From PALSA-612 sp963711315 (GTDB lineage Bacteria; Actinomycetota; Thermoleophilia; Gaiellales; Gaiellaceae), in the NCBI GenBank assembly GCA_963711315.1, contig CAVQDQ010000002.1, positions 620,001-684,000 of the forward strand: DNA of 64,000 nucleotides. The letters are read 5' to 3'. The notes beneath the pieces are model-generated. The model worked only from the letters and a program-made list of their open reading frames with translations, had not been told where the DNA came from and did no database searches. The stretch's first letter is position 1, and the number at the start of each line of letters is the position of its first letter. Made by a program: the position numbers and the translations under genes. Below are positions 17,899 to 26,691 of the stretch, piece after piece.

Positions 17899-18484
17899 AG
17901 AGATTCGCGAGCGCTACGAGCGCGTGCGCGCCGAGGTCGGTCCCGGCGTGACGGTGGTGGCCGCGACGAAGTACGTCCCGCTCGACGAGATGGACATCCT
18001 GGCCGAAGCAGGCATCCCGGTCGTCGGCGAGAACCGCGCACAGGATCTCGAGGCAAAGCACGAGGCGCTCGGTGACGCCTTCCGCTGGCACTTCATCGGC
18101 CATCTCCAGAGCCGCAAGGCGGGAACGGTCAACGCGACGTGCGAGCTCGTGCACTCGCTCGACTCGGAATCCTCGGCTCGCCGGCTCGAGATTCCCGCGC
18201 TCGTGCAAGTGAATCTCGCCGGCGAGCAGACGAAGTCGGGGGTCGCACCGGCAGAGCTCGAGCAGTTCCTCGCCGACTGTCCGGCCGAGATCGTCGGGCT
18301 CTCCACCATGCCGCCGCTCGCCGACGATCCGGAGGAGTCCAGGCCGTACTTCCGCCGCCTGCGCGAGCTCGCGGAGGGGCACGGACTGGCTCAGCTCTCG
18401 ATGGGCACGACGCAGGATTACCGCATCGCCGCAGAGGAGGGAGCGACGCTGGTGAGGGTGGGCGCGGCGCTCTTTCGGGGTTAA
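17888..18484 (+). CDS. yggS: YggS family pyridoxal phosphate homeostasis protein
   Basis: A protein of about 198 residues with the alanine-racemase-like TIM barrel of the PLPBP family. Seen are TVVAATKYVP (PLP Lys), GIPVVGENRAQDLEAKH, FRWHFIGHLQSRKAG, LVQVNLAGEQTKSGV, GLSTMPPLADD, and the C-terminal LSMGTTQDYRIAAEEGATLVRVGAALFG-type end, which binds the phosphate. It is slightly shorter than usual around residue 90, after VHSLDSESSARRL, where about ten residues seem to be missing. The start codon is unclear: no ATG or GTG precedes the TSPEEIRERYERV helix, and GTG 17924 would cut into it. The pgeF-yggS-sepF order is classical. Confidence 0.83.
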   Translation, partial: TSPEEIRERYERVRAEVGPGVTVVAATKYVPLDEMDILAEAGIPVVGENRAQDLEAKHEALGDAFRWHFIGHLQSRKAGTVNATCELVHSLDSESSARRLEIPALVQVNLAGEQTKSGVAPAELEQFLADCPAEIVGLSTMPPLADDPEESRPYFRRLRELAEGHGLAQLSMGTTQDYRIAAEEGATLVRVGAALFRG

Positions 18485-18493
18485 CATTGCCCC

Positions 18494-19063
18494 ATGAGCC
18501 TCGGCGACGTCTGGCATCGAACGCTCGTCTACTTCGGCATTGCCGAGGAGTACGACGACGGCTGGGACGACGAGTACCTGAGCGACGAGACGCCGTCCAG
18601 CGCCGGTGCCGCGCCCGTGGAGCCCGTCTACCCGGAGCGGGGGAGCACGAACGTCAGGCGGCTCCCGCGCCGCCGGGCCTCCGAACACGACTACGACGAC
18701 TGGACCTCCGGCGAGGATCGGGCCGCGGAGGTGGCGCCTCAGCGCGGCGGCCCGCGCGCGGTGCCGCCGCCCGACGGCGGCATCGCCCAGGTACACCTGG
18801 TCGTCCCCCGCGGCTTCAACGACGCGAAGCAGATCGCGGATCGCTTCAAGCGCTCGATGCCGGTGATCGTCAACCTCCAGGACGCAGACGTCGAGCTGTC
18901 GAAGCGGCTGATCGACTTCTCCAGCGGGCTCACGTACGCCCTGAACGGCACGATGCAGCGCATCGCAGACAAGGTGTTCCTGCTCACGCCGCCGAACATC
19001 GAGGTGTCGGCGGAGGAGCGCGCGAAGGCTCTGGAGCGCGGCGGCTTCTACAACCAGGCCTAG
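18494..19063 (+). CDS. sepF: cell division protein SepF
   Basis: A 189-residue SepF, the membrane-binding FtsZ anchor. The N-terminal amphipathic segment (MSLGDVWHRTLVYFGIAEEY) is followed by an acidic, disordered linker to about residue 90 and then the globular SepF core: VVPRGFNDAKQIADRFKRS, VIVNLQDADVELSKRLIDFSSGLTYALNG, and KVFLLTPPNIEVS. The length fits actinobacterial SepF. Actinobacteria lack FtsA and rely on SepF for Z-ring tethering. ATG 18494 is 9 bp after yggS, and YggT and DivIVA follow, so this is a division/growth block. Confidence 0.93.
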   Translation: MSLGDVWHRTLVYFGIAEEYDDGWDDEYLSDETPSSAGAAPVEPVYPERGSTNVRRLPRRRASEHDYDDWTSGEDRAAEVAPQRGGPRAVPPPDGGIAQVHLVVPRGFNDAKQIADRFKRSMPVIVNLQDADVELSKRLIDFSSGLTYALNGTMQRIADKVFLLTPPNIEVSAEERAKALERGGFYNQA

Positions 19064-19105
19064 TTCGCTCAAGGAACCCCGGCTCGAAGGCCGAATCGCT
19101 AAGCC

Positions 19106-19417
19106 GTGGGCGACATGTACGCCAGCTTGACGCTGATCGCAGATGCGATCGACTCGGTGCAGAGCTTCGTCACCGTGTTCATCTGGGTCTACACGCTGCT
19201 GATCTTCGCCTACGTGATCCTTTCCTGGGTCCGGTCGCCGTACACCACGCACCCGGTGGTGCGCTTCCTCCACGATGTGTGCGATCCGTATCTCCGGCTC
19301 TTCCGGCGGGTGTTGCCGCCGCTCGGGCCGGTCGATCTCTCACCGATCGTGGCCGTGGCGGCGCTGCTGCTTCTGCGGTACCTCGTGAACGGCGTCCTCC
19401 TGGAGAACCTCAAGTGA
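19106..19417 (+). CDS. yggT: YggT family membrane protein
   Basis: A 103-residue integral membrane protein with two hydrophobic segments: about residues 18-40 (VTVFIWVYTLLIFAYVILSW) and 75-97 (LSPIVAVAALLLLRYLVNG). Between them is the family motif FLHDVCDPYLRLFRRVLPPLGPVDLSPI. The GTG start at 19106 is followed by GDMYASL. YggT proteins are encoded next to sepF and divIVA throughout actinobacteria and cyanobacteria, and are linked to division-site or osmotic functions, without a defined biochemical role. Confidence 0.85.
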   Translation: MGDMYASLTLIADAIDSVQSFVTVFIWVYTLLIFAYVILSWVRSPYTTHPVVRFLHDVCDPYLRLFRRVLPPLGPVDLSPIVAVAALLLLRYLVNGVLLENLK

Positions 19418-19430
19418 AAGGGGACACCCC

Positions 19431-19889
19431 ATGACGTATTCACCCGTCGAGCTCCGGCACGTATCGCTCAAGCGCCGGCTGCTCGGTTACGACCGCGCCG
19501 CCGTCGACACCATGCTCGACGACGTCGCGGACAGCTATGAGCAGGTGTGGCGTGACCGAGTCGACCTCGGCGACCGCATCGAGCGGCTGGAGGGCGAGCT
19601 CTCCCGGCACAAGGAGCTCGAGCATCTGTTGCGCGCGACGCTGCTCTCCGCGGAGCAGGCTGCCAACACCGTACGGGAGAAGGGCCGCTCGGAGGCGGAT
19701 GAGATCGTCGAGGAGGCTCGGGCCGAGGCACGCGACATCACGCGACGAGCCCGGGCCGAGCGCGAGTCGCTGATGCTCGACGCGCGGCGCATCCGGCTGC
19801 TGCTTCACGCAGCCCTCGACGCGATCGACGAGGTGCCTGCAGAAGACCTCGCCGAAGAGCCGCACGTGGCCGAGGAGGAGGCCGCTTAG
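19431..19889 (+). CDS. DivIVA domain-containing protein
   Basis: A 152-residue DivIVA-family protein. The N-terminal lipid-binding region SPVELRHVSLKRRLLGYDRAAVDTMLDDV is followed by a long coiled coil (residues 35-115; e.g. VDLGDRIERLEGELSRHKELEHLL) and an acidic tail. Members mark curved membranes and poles; in actinobacteria they direct polar growth or septum placement. This protein is much shorter than Wag31, so a septal or accessory role is as likely as a polar-growth role. ATG 19431 is preceded by AAAGGGG. It sits directly after yggT. Confidence 0.82.
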   Translation: MTYSPVELRHVSLKRRLLGYDRAAVDTMLDDVADSYEQVWRDRVDLGDRIERLEGELSRHKELEHLLRATLLSAEQAANTVREKGRSEADEIVEEARAEARDITRRARAERESLMLDARRIRLLLHAALDAIDEVPAEDLAEEPHVAEEEAA

Positions 19890-19911
19890 CCGTACCTATA
19901 CTGGCCACGAG

Positions 19912-20184
19912 ATGCCGGTCACGGCTACACGCCTCAGGTTGCGGGTCGTCCCCGGTGCCGGGCGCAGCGAGGTCGTCGGGCGCTACGGAGAGGCCTGGAA
20001 GGTTCGCGTCGGCGCCGCGCCCGACCGTGGCCGCGCAAACGCAGCGCTCTTGGAGCTGCTCTCCGAGCGGCTGGGCGTGCGGGCGGCAGAGCTATCGATC
20101 GTCTCGGGCCACTCGGCCAGGGACAAGGTGGTCGAGCTGCGGGGCCTCTCGGCCGGCGAGGCCGCGAGCCGCATGGAGGGCTGA
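19912..20184 (+). CDS. DUF167 (YggU) family protein
   Basis: A 90-residue DUF167 protein. The pattern is diagnostic: TRLRLRVVPGAGRSEVVG, WKVRVGAAPDRGRANAALLELLSERLGV, then ELSIVSGHSARDKVVELRGL. The fold is known; the function is not. It commonly lies beside yggT/divIVA. The start is ATG 19912. Confidence 0.85.
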   Translation: MPVTATRLRLRVVPGAGRSEVVGRYGEAWKVRVGAAPDRGRANAALLELLSERLGVRAAELSIVSGHSARDKVVELRGLSAGEAASRMEG

Positions 20185-20189
20185 CGCGA

Positions 20190-20549
20190 GTGGCGGACAC
20201 GGAGACGTCCCGCCACCGGCTGCTCGACGAGCGACAGCGCGTCGTCGCTGCGCTCGACTACCTGCACGAGGAGAACGCAGGCTCGCTGAGGGAAGAGTCC
20301 GAGGAGGCGTCGATCGCGGACAACCTGGGCGAGACGGCGACCGTCACGCTCGACCGGCAGATCGACTATTCGCTGGAAGAGCATTCGAACCACGTGCTGG
20401 CTGCCATCGATGCTGCCCTCGAGCGGCTCGACGCCGGGACGTACGGGATCTGCACCATCTGCGGCAAGCCCATCGGCGATGACCGGCTGGAGGCCATCCC
20501 CTATGCGGCCCAGTGCATCGAGTGCCGTAGCCGGGAGGAGCGGGGCTGA
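20190..20549 (+). CDS. DksA/TraR family zinc-finger protein
   Basis: A 119-residue protein with a helical N-terminal hairpin (LLDERQRVVAALDYLHEENAG) and a C-terminal four-Cys zinc finger: C-x2-C in GICTICGKPIG and C-x2-C in AAQCIECRS. DksA proteins bind the RNA polymerase secondary channel with ppGpp. Actinobacterial members of this short class are poorly characterised. The GTG start at 20190 is 5 bp after the DUF167 stop, and lspA follows. Confidence 0.82.
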   Translation: MADTETSRHRLLDERQRVVAALDYLHEENAGSLREESEEASIADNLGETATVTLDRQIDYSLEEHSNHVLAAIDAALERLDAGTYGICTICGKPIGDDRLEAIPYAAQCIECRSREERG

Positions 20550-20608
20550 CCGAGACGCCCCTCGAGACGCCCGGCGGCGACGAGAGTCGCCGCGACGGGC
20601 TGGCCGCA

Positions 20609-21124
20609 GTGTCCGTTGCGGAGCGCGCTCTTTCCGCCGATGCCGCCCAGTGGCTGTCGCTGGCCCTGGTGGCAGTCGCGGCGGTTCTTGCGGATCAGGT
20701 GACAAAGCACATCGTCTCGAGCCAGCTCGCGCTGGACGACGAGATCAAGATCGTCGGCCCGTTCTCGATCCACCACGTGCAGAACTCGGGGATCGCGTTC
20801 GGCTTCTTCCCCGACGCGACAGCAGCCGTGATCGCCGTCACGACCGTCGCCGTCGTGTGGATGCTGGTCTTCTTCGCTCGCGGCGGGGCACGGCACCCGG
20901 TCCTGCCAGTCGCGCTCGGGCTGCTGATCGGCGGCAGCGTCTCCAACCTCGCCGATCGTGTGCGGCTCGGCCATGTGACCGACTTCCTCGACCTTCGGTG
21001 GTGGCCCGCGTTCAACCTCGCCGACGCCTGCATCATCGTTGGCGTCGTGCTGCTGCTGGGGACGATGCTGGCCGGCGAGCGCAGCCCGCGTCGGCGTCAG
21101 GGCGCCTCGACGTTCCGCTCCTGA
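20609..21124 (+). CDS. lspA: lipoprotein signal peptidase
   Basis: Signal peptidase II, 171 residues, an inner-membrane aspartyl protease that removes prolipoprotein signal peptides. There are four membrane segments. The catalytic Asp pair lies in GGSVSNLADRVRLG and FNLADACIIVG, with an LADQVTKHIV start and an HHVQNSGIAFGFF loop. GTG 20609 is chosen; the open frame extends upstream to the DksA-type stop, so the N-terminus could be up to 20 residues longer. The 3' end overlaps the rluD start, the usual lspA-rluD pairing. Confidence 0.9.
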   Translation: MSVAERALSADAAQWLSLALVAVAAVLADQVTKHIVSSQLALDDEIKIVGPFSIHHVQNSGIAFGFFPDATAAVIAVTTVAVVWMLVFFARGGARHPVLPVALGLLIGGSVSNLADRVRLGHVTDFLDLRWWPAFNLADACIIVGVVLLLGTMLAGERSPRRRQGASTFRS

Positions 21125-22017
21125 TCGCGCTGCGCGTACCGGCGACGGCCGCGGGCCTGCGACTCGACCGCTATCTCTCCGAGCAGGAGGACATCGGCTC
21201 CCGGGCGGTCGCCGAGCGGCTCATCGCAGGCGGCGCGGTGCTCGTCGACGGCGCGACCAGGCCGAAGAGCCACCGCCTGGCGGTCGGGGAGGAGATCCGC
21301 GTCGAGCTGCCGCAGGCCGAGCCCGAGCCGGGCGACGAGCCCGAGCCTGCAGGCCTTGGCATCGCGTGGGAGGACGAGCACCTGCTGGTGGTGGACAAGC
21401 CCGCCGGCGTCGTGGTGCATCCCGGTGCCGGGCACAAGCGGGGCACGCTCTCGGGAGCGCTGCGCGGCCGTGGCGCCACCGGAGGACCGGAGGACCGCGC
21501 GGGGATCGTGCACAGGCTCGACCGCGACACCTCAGGCCTGCTCGTGGTCGCGCGGAGCGAGGAGGCGTTCAGCCGCCTGCAGGGCCTCGTGCGCCGGAGG
21601 GCGCTCGAGCGGGAGTACCTCGCGCTCGTACGTGGCCGCCCGCGCTCGCGCCGTGGCCGGATCGAGGCGCCGATCGGCCGCGATCGCCAGCATCCGACGC
21701 GGCACTCGCTGGACACGTCCACGCCGCGCGACGCCGTGACGCACTTCGAGGTGGAAAGGCTTCTGCCCGACTACACACTCCTGCGCGTCAAGCTGGAGAC
21801 CGGCCGCACGCACCAGATTCGCGTGCACCTGGCGGCGATCGACCTGCCGGTGCTCGGAGATCACGTCTACGGAGTGCCGGGACTGGGGCTGGAGCGACAG
21901 TTTCTCCATGCTTGCCGCCTGGCGTTCCCGCATCCGATCACGGGCGTGGCGATCGACGTCTCGTCCGCGCTTCCGCCGGAGTTGCAAGAAGCGCTTGCGC
22001 TAGCATCTGGCGACTGA
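21121..22017 (+). CDS. RluA/RluD family pseudouridine synthase
   Basis: A protein of about 299 residues: an N-terminal S4 domain (LRLDRYLSEQEDIGSRAVAERLIAGGAVLVDG) followed by the catalytic domain, with the Asp-containing GIVHRLDRDTSGLLVVA motif, LETGRTHQIRVHLAAI and the C-terminal RQFLHACRLAFPHP. RluD-type enzymes modify helix 69 of 23S rRNA. No ATG or GTG occurs at the junction with lspA; CTG 21121, overlapping the lspA stop, gives the best N-terminus, so the start is uncertain. A lspA-rluD pair upstream of rpsB is a common actinobacterial layout. Confidence 0.87.
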   Translation: MIALRVPATAAGLRLDRYLSEQEDIGSRAVAERLIAGGAVLVDGATRPKSHRLAVGEEIRVELPQAEPEPGDEPEPAGLGIAWEDEHLLVVDKPAGVVVHPGAGHKRGTLSGALRGRGATGGPEDRAGIVHRLDRDTSGLLVVARSEEAFSRLQGLVRRRALEREYLALVRGRPRSRRGRIEAPIGRDRQHPTRHSLDTSTPRDAVTHFEVERLLPDYTLLRVKLETGRTHQIRVHLAAIDLPVLGDHVYGVPGLGLERQFLHACRLAFPHPITGVAIDVSSALPPELQEALALASGD

Positions 22018-22023
22018 CAAACG

Positions 22024-22085
22024 ACCCGGCGGACGGGTCTCGGAGAGCGGTGCCGGCCCCTTGCGGCCGGTTCTCTCGGAGAACC
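22024..22085 (+). promoter_or_regulatory. three-hairpin leader upstream of rpsB
   Basis: Three short stems lie between rluD and rpsB: ACCCG/CGGGT (22024-22038), CCGGCC/GGCCGG (22053-22070) and GGTTCTC/GAGAACC with a TCG loop (22069-22085). The second and third share two bases and so exclude each other in full. This could be an S2 autoregulatory leader or a terminator/antiterminator. There is no U-run, so a simple terminator is less likely. Confidence 0.4.
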
Positions 22086-22124
22086 GCCGGCAGCAGTCCA
22101 AATCAACCGAAGGGAGCACATCTC

Positions 22125-22964
22125 GTGTCTGTCGTGTCCATGAAGGACCTCTTGGAGGCCGGCGTCCATTTCGGCCACCAGACGCGCCGCTGGAACCCGA
22201 AGATGAAGCGATTCATCTTCGGCGAGCGCGGTGGCATCTACATCATCGACCTCACCCAGACCCAGGCGCTGCTCGAGGAGGCATACGCGCTCGTCTCCAA
22301 CATCGCCTCGCGGCGTGGAACCGTGCTCTTCGTGGGCACGAAGAAGCAGGCCCAGGACGCCGTCGCCGAGCAGGCGAAGCGCGTCGGCATGCCGTTTGTC
22401 AACAACCGCTGGCTGGGCGGGCTGCTGACGAACTGGCGGACGCTCTCCGAGCGTATCGAGCACCTCCACGAGCTTCGCCGGCTGAAGACGGAAGGACAGC
22501 TCGAGCTGCTGCCGTCGAAGGAGCGCATCGCCATGGAGTCCGAGCTGGAGAAGCTCGAGGCGAACCTCGGCGGCGTTGCGGACATGAAGCGTCAGCCGGA
22601 CGCCGTTTTCGTCCTCGACCTTCGCAAGGAGCAGCTCGCCGTGCGCGAGGCGCGGCGCCTCAATATCCCGATCATCGGCCTCGTGGACACGAATGCCGAC
22701 CCGGACGAGGCCGACTACGTCATTCCCGGCAACGACGACGCCATCCGCTCGTGCTCGCTCGTCACGCGCGTGCTCGCCGACGGCATCGAAGCGGGCACCC
22801 AGCTCGTGAGCCCCGGCGAGATGGCGCAGGCCGAGCCCGCCGAGTCCGAGGCGCCCGCCGAGCCCGAGGCGCCCGCCGCCGAGGCGCCGGAGCCCGCCGA
22901 GCCCGAGGAGCCCGCCGAGCCCACAGGGGAGGAGGCCGAGCAGCCGGCGGAGGTGGAGGCCTGA
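22125..22964 (+). CDS. rpsB: 30S ribosomal protein S2
   Basis: S2, 279 residues: SMKDLLEAGVHFGHQTRRWNPKM, GIYIIDLTQT, FVGTKKQAQ, FVNNRWLGGLLTNW, and IIGLVDTNADPDEADYVIPGNDDA. The C-terminal 45 residues are an acidic Ala/Pro/Glu-rich extension common in actinobacteria. GTG 22125 is chosen, with AGGGAG 10-15 bp upstream; a second GTG lies three codons later. The gene is coupled to tsf by a TGATG overlap. Confidence 0.97.
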   Translation: MSVVSMKDLLEAGVHFGHQTRRWNPKMKRFIFGERGGIYIIDLTQTQALLEEAYALVSNIASRRGTVLFVGTKKQAQDAVAEQAKRVGMPFVNNRWLGGLLTNWRTLSERIEHLHELRRLKTEGQLELLPSKERIAMESELEKLEANLGGVADMKRQPDAVFVLDLRKEQLAVREARRLNIPIIGLVDTNADPDEADYVIPGNDDAIRSCSLVTRVLADGIEAGTQLVSPGEMAQAEPAESEAPAEPEAPAAEAPEPAEPEEPAEPTGEEAEQPAEVEA

Positions 22965-23761
22965 TGTCGACCACGATTTCGGCCGGCCTCGTCAAGGAGC
23001 TGCGCGACCAGACCGGCGCGGGGATGATGGACTGCAAGCGCGCGCTCGAGGAGACGGGCGGTGACGTCGAGGCGGCTCGCACGCTGCTGCGCGAGAAGGG
23101 CATCGCAGATGCAGCCAAGCGCTCGGGTCGCGACACCACCGAAGGCAAGGTCGGCTTCTCGATCTCGGAGGAGAGCGTCGCTGCCATGGTCGCTGTCGCC
23201 TGCGAGACGGAGCCGGTCTCGAACAACGAGGACTTCCTCATCTACGCACAGCGGGTGCTCGGCGCCGTTCTGAAGCACGGGGTCGACGCCGTCGACACAC
23301 TCGAGGACGAGCGCGTGGAGCTCGTCGCCCGCCTTGGCGAGAACATCGCCGTGGTCGGAGCGGCGCGCTACGAAGGCGCGGAGCACGAGATCCTCACCGC
23401 GTACGTCCACCCGCCCGCCAACAAGCTCGGCGTGCTGCTGCATGCGAAGGGCGAGCCCGACCTGGCGTACAAGGTGGCGATGCACATCGCGGCCGCGGCG
23501 CCCGTCTACGTGAGCAAGGACCACGTTCCGGCGGCTGAGGTCGATGCGGAGCGGGAGATCCTCTCGAAGCAGGACGACGTGCTCGACAAGCCCGAGCAGG
23601 TCCGCGAGAAGATCGTTGCCGGCAGGCTCGACAAGTGGTTCGAGGCCAACGTGCTCGTCGAGCAGGCTTGGATCCACGACACGGACCGGCGGGTGGGGGA
23701 CGTCCTCGACGAAGTCGGCCTCGAGATCATCGAGTTCGCGCGCTTCGCAGTGGCAGAGTAA
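22964..23761 (+). CDS. tsf: translation elongation factor Ts
   Basis: EF-Ts, 265 residues, the nucleotide exchange factor for EF-Tu. Diagnostic segments are LVKELRDQTGAGMMDCKRALEE, REKGIADAAKRSGR, ACETEPVSNNEDF (variant of the TDFVA region), and VLVEQAWIHDTDRRVGDVL. ATG 22964 overlaps the rpsB stop, and pyrH follows after 4 bp. The frame is intact. Confidence 0.97.
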   Translation: MSTTISAGLVKELRDQTGAGMMDCKRALEETGGDVEAARTLLREKGIADAAKRSGRDTTEGKVGFSISEESVAAMVAVACETEPVSNNEDFLIYAQRVLGAVLKHGVDAVDTLEDERVELVARLGENIAVVGAARYEGAEHEILTAYVHPPANKLGVLLHAKGEPDLAYKVAMHIAAAAPVYVSKDHVPAAEVDAEREILSKQDDVLDKPEQVREKIVAGRLDKWFEANVLVEQAWIHDTDRRVGDVLDEVGLEIIEFARFAVAE

Positions 23762-23765
23762 GAAC

Positions 23766-24524
23766 ATGAGCGCGGACCCCCAGGCGGTCGCACCGGCCGC
23801 GTTCTCCCGAGTCGTGCTCAAGCTCTCCGGGGAAGCCCTGAGCGGCGACCGAGAGTTCGGCATCGACCAGGAGCGCATAGAGTCGCTCGCCGGTGAGATC
23901 GTCTCCGTTCATGCGGACGGCGTCGAGGTCGCCATCGTCGTCGGCGGCGGCAACATCATCCGCGGCATGGAGCGGGCCGCCGGCGGCATGGACCGCGCGA
24001 CGGCCGACTACGCCGGAATGCTCGCGAGCGTGCTCAACTCGCTGACGGTCCAGGACGCGCTCGAGCGCCGTGGCGCGCAGACCCGCGTGCTCTCGGCGTT
24101 GACCGTGGCAGAGGTGGCGGAGCCGTACATCCGGCGGCGCGCCATGCGCCACCTCGAGAAAGGCCGGATCGTGATCTTCGCCGGAGGGACGGGCAACCCG
24201 TTCTTCACGACGGACACCGCCGCCGCGCTGCGCGCGCTCGAGATCGGCGCCGAGGCGATCCTGATGGCGAAGAACGCAGTGGACGGCGTCTACGATGGCG
24301 ACCCGCGCGTGGACCCGAATGCGTCCTTCATCCCCGAGCTCACGCACCTGGAGGCGATCGAGCGCGGCCTCAGGGTGATGGACACCACCGCGCTCTCGCT
24401 GTGCATGGACAACGGCCTGCCGATCCTCGTCTTCGCGCTCGAAGAAGGGACGATCGGCCGCGTGGCGCGCGGCGAGCGTGTGGGCACGATCATTAAGAGC
24501 CAACAGACGGGAGCCAGCCGATGA
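23766..24524 (+). CDS. pyrH: UMP kinase
   Basis: UMP kinase, 252 residues, of the amino-acid-kinase fold. It carries VVLKLSGEALSG, IVVGGGNIIRG, DYAGMLASVLNSL, GGTGNPFFTTDTAAALRA, NAVDGVYDGDPR and VMDTTALSLCMDN. It makes UDP for nucleotide and cell-wall precursor synthesis and is usually hexameric and allosteric. ATG 23766; the frr ATG at 24521 overlaps its stop. Confidence 0.97.
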   Translation: MSADPQAVAPAAFSRVVLKLSGEALSGDREFGIDQERIESLAGEIVSVHADGVEVAIVVGGGNIIRGMERAAGGMDRATADYAGMLASVLNSLTVQDALERRGAQTRVLSALTVAEVAEPYIRRRAMRHLEKGRIVIFAGGTGNPFFTTDTAAALRALEIGAEAILMAKNAVDGVYDGDPRVDPNASFIPELTHLEAIERGLRVMDTTALSLCMDNGLPILVFALEEGTIGRVARGERVGTIIKSQQTGASR

Positions 24525-25078
24525 TCGACGAGTTCATAGCCGATGCCATCCACCGCATGGACAAGTCCGTGGAGACGACGCAGCAGGAGTTCAACGGCGT
24601 CCGCACGGGCCGCGCCTCGGCGGCGCTGCTCGACCGCATCCAGGTCGACTACTACGGCCAGCCGACGCCGCTCAATCAGCTGGCAACGATCAACGCTCCC
24701 GAGCCGCGCCTGCTGACCGTCCAGCCGTTCGACCCGTCCTCGCTCAAGGGCATCGAGAAGGCGATCATGGAGTCGGACCTCGGCCTGCACCGGCGAACGA
24801 CGGCAAGCTCATCCGCCTGCCGATCCCGCAACTGACGGAGGAGCGGCGCAAGGAGCTGGTGAAGGTCGTCCGGCAACATGGCCGAGGAGGGCCGCGTGGC
24901 CGTCCGCAACGTGCGCCGAGACGTCATGCATCACCTCAAGGAGCTCGTGGACTCCGGTCAGGTCGGCGTCGACGAAGAGCACCGGGCGGAAGACCAAGTC
25001 CAGAAGCTCACCGACGAGCACACGCACAAGATCGACGAGCTACTGAAGCGTAAGGAAGCAGAAATCATGGAGGTGTAG
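24521..25078 (+). CDS. frr: ribosome recycling factor (two frameshifts)
   Basis: Frr, about 185 residues, which splits post-termination ribosomes with EF-G. The first frame gives IHRMDKSVETTQQEFNGVRTGRAS through IEKAIMESDLGL. After a shift near 24785-24795 the next frame gives DGKLIRLPIPQLTEERRKEL. After another near 24868-24878 the third gives MAEEGRVAVRNVRRDVMHHLKEL and DELLKRKEAEIMEV. Together these cover a full-length protein. The two indels lie 85 bp apart in an essential gene, so sequence error is far more likely than gene decay. Confidence 0.88.
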
Positions 25079-25088
25079 GGCCTCCGCC

Positions 25089-25864
25089 GTGAACCTGCTC
25101 ACCCGCATCCGCTCGCTCTGGACGACCCGGCCGCCCGAGGAGGATCACGACCTCCCCGATCGCGCACGGTCGATTGCGATCATCATGGACGGCAACGGTC
25201 GCTGGGCGCGAAGTCGTGGCCTACCGGTCGCCGAGGGCCACAGGGCGGGCACGAAGGCACTTCGCAAAGCCGTCGAGGCTGCCATCGACCTCGACGTCGA
25301 GTCGCTCGCCGTGTATGCCTTCTCCACGGAGAACTGGTCGCGGACGCGCGACGAGATCGACACGCTGATGGAGATCTTCGGCGAGACCATCGACCGCGAG
25401 TTCCCCGACCTGGTTCGCCAGGGAGTGAGGGTGCGGTTCATCGGACGCCGCGACCGCGCGCCGGAGGAGCTGCAGCGCAAGATGGCCAGCCTCGAGCGGC
25501 AGACGACCGAGAACACGGAGCTTCGCCTGTGGATCGCGTTCGACTACGGCGGTCGCGCCGAGATCGTGGAGGCCGCGCGGAAGCTCGTCGAGTCTGGTGT
25601 CGAGCCGCGTGAGATCGACGAGAACGTCTTCGCGGCCAACCTCTACGCCCCGGACATGCCGGATCCCGATCTGCTCATCCGCACGTCCGGCGAGCTACGC
25701 GTCTCCAACTTCCTGCTCTGGCAGCTGGCGTATACGGAGCTCGTGTTCGTCGACCGCCACTGGCCCGACTTCTCGCCGAGAGACCTCGAGGCGGCTCTGT
25801 CTCTGCCGCCGCCGTTCGGCGGCCGTGCGCCCCGGCGCTCCCCGGGGACCCGCGGCCCCGATGA
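25089..25864 (+). CDS. uppS: isoprenyl (undecaprenyl) diphosphate synthase
   Basis: A cis-prenyltransferase of about 258 residues that makes the lipid carrier for cell-wall assembly. Motifs seen are SIAIIMDGNGRWARSRG, GHRAGTKALRK, YAFSTENWSR, IAFDYGGRAEIVEA, and DPDLLIRTSGELRVSNFLLWQLAYTELVF. The reading frame does not stop before cdsA. A shift near 25796-25850 would give a stop at 25862-25864, overlapping the cdsA ATG as is usual. The C-terminal Arg-rich and FGGR segments lie in different frames, which supports a local error. Confidence 0.9.
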
Positions 25865-26661
25865 GCCCGCTCGTCACTCGCCTGCTTGTCGCGGCCGTCG
25901 GGCTGCCTCTGGTGCTCGCTGCGTTGTGGGCCGGAGGCTGGTGGCTCTTCGCGCTCGTCATGCCGGCCGCACTGATCGCGCTCCACGAGTTCTTCGCGAT
26001 GACAAAACCGTTGCGGCCGATCCCCCTGGCGGGCTACGCCGGGCTGGCCGGCGTGCTCATCGCGCTGCAGGAGACGGACCTCGTGTGGGCTCTCGGCGCC
26101 CTCCTGGCGACGCTCGCGCTCGCGTTCCTGCTCAAGGGGCTGGCCGCGACGCAGGGCTCGTCGACGGTCTCCGTCGGCGTGACGTTGCTGGGAACGGCCT
26201 GGATCGGCCTCGGGCTCGGCTGCGTCCTCCTCCTGCGCGACGTGCCCGAGTTCGGCTTCGTCGCCGCCCTGGCCGTGCTGCTGGCGATCTTCGCCGACGA
26301 CACGGCTGCGTACTTCGGCGGCCGGGCGCTGGGACGCCACAAGCTCGCGCCCGCCATCTCACCCGGCAAGACGTGGGAGGGGTTCGTCTTCGGCACGCTG
26401 GCCGCAATCCTCGTCGTCTTCATCACGCTCTACGAGGACCGCGAGGAGTTCCTCACCATCGGCGAGTCGCTGCTACTCGGTGTCGTGGTTGCGCTGGCCG
26501 CGCCGCTCGGCGACCTCTTCGAGTCGATGCTCAAGCGCGATCTCGGGGTCAAAGACTCCGGGCGCCTGCTGGCGGGCCACGGCGGCGTTCTCGACCGGAC
26601 CGACGCCATCCTCTTCGCCTTCCCGGCCGCGTATTTCACGGTCCACGCACTCCTAACCTAG
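25861..26661 (+). CDS. cdsA: phosphatidate cytidylyltransferase
   Basis: CdsA, 266 residues, converts phosphatidic acid and CTP to CDP-diacylglycerol. It has about eight membrane segments, and the family signature near the C-terminus is complete: AAPLGDLFESMLKRDLGVKDSG followed by LLAGHGGVLDRTD. ISPGKTWEG is the upstream conserved loop. The start is ATG 25861 and the frame is intact. It supplies CDP-DAG to the phosphatidyltransferase encoded at 55.2 kb. Confidence 0.94.
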   Translation: MSPLVTRLLVAAVGLPLVLAALWAGGWWLFALVMPAALIALHEFFAMTKPLRPIPLAGYAGLAGVLIALQETDLVWALGALLATLALAFLLKGLAATQGSSTVSVGVTLLGTAWIGLGLGCVLLLRDVPEFGFVAALAVLLAIFADDTAAYFGGRALGRHKLAPAISPGKTWEGFVFGTLAAILVVFITLYEDREEFLTIGESLLLGVVVALAAPLGDLFESMLKRDLGVKDSGRLLAGHGGVLDRTDAILFAFPAAYFTVHALLT

Positions 26662-26691
26662 GAGCAACGGACAGAGCCGTACACTGGCCGC

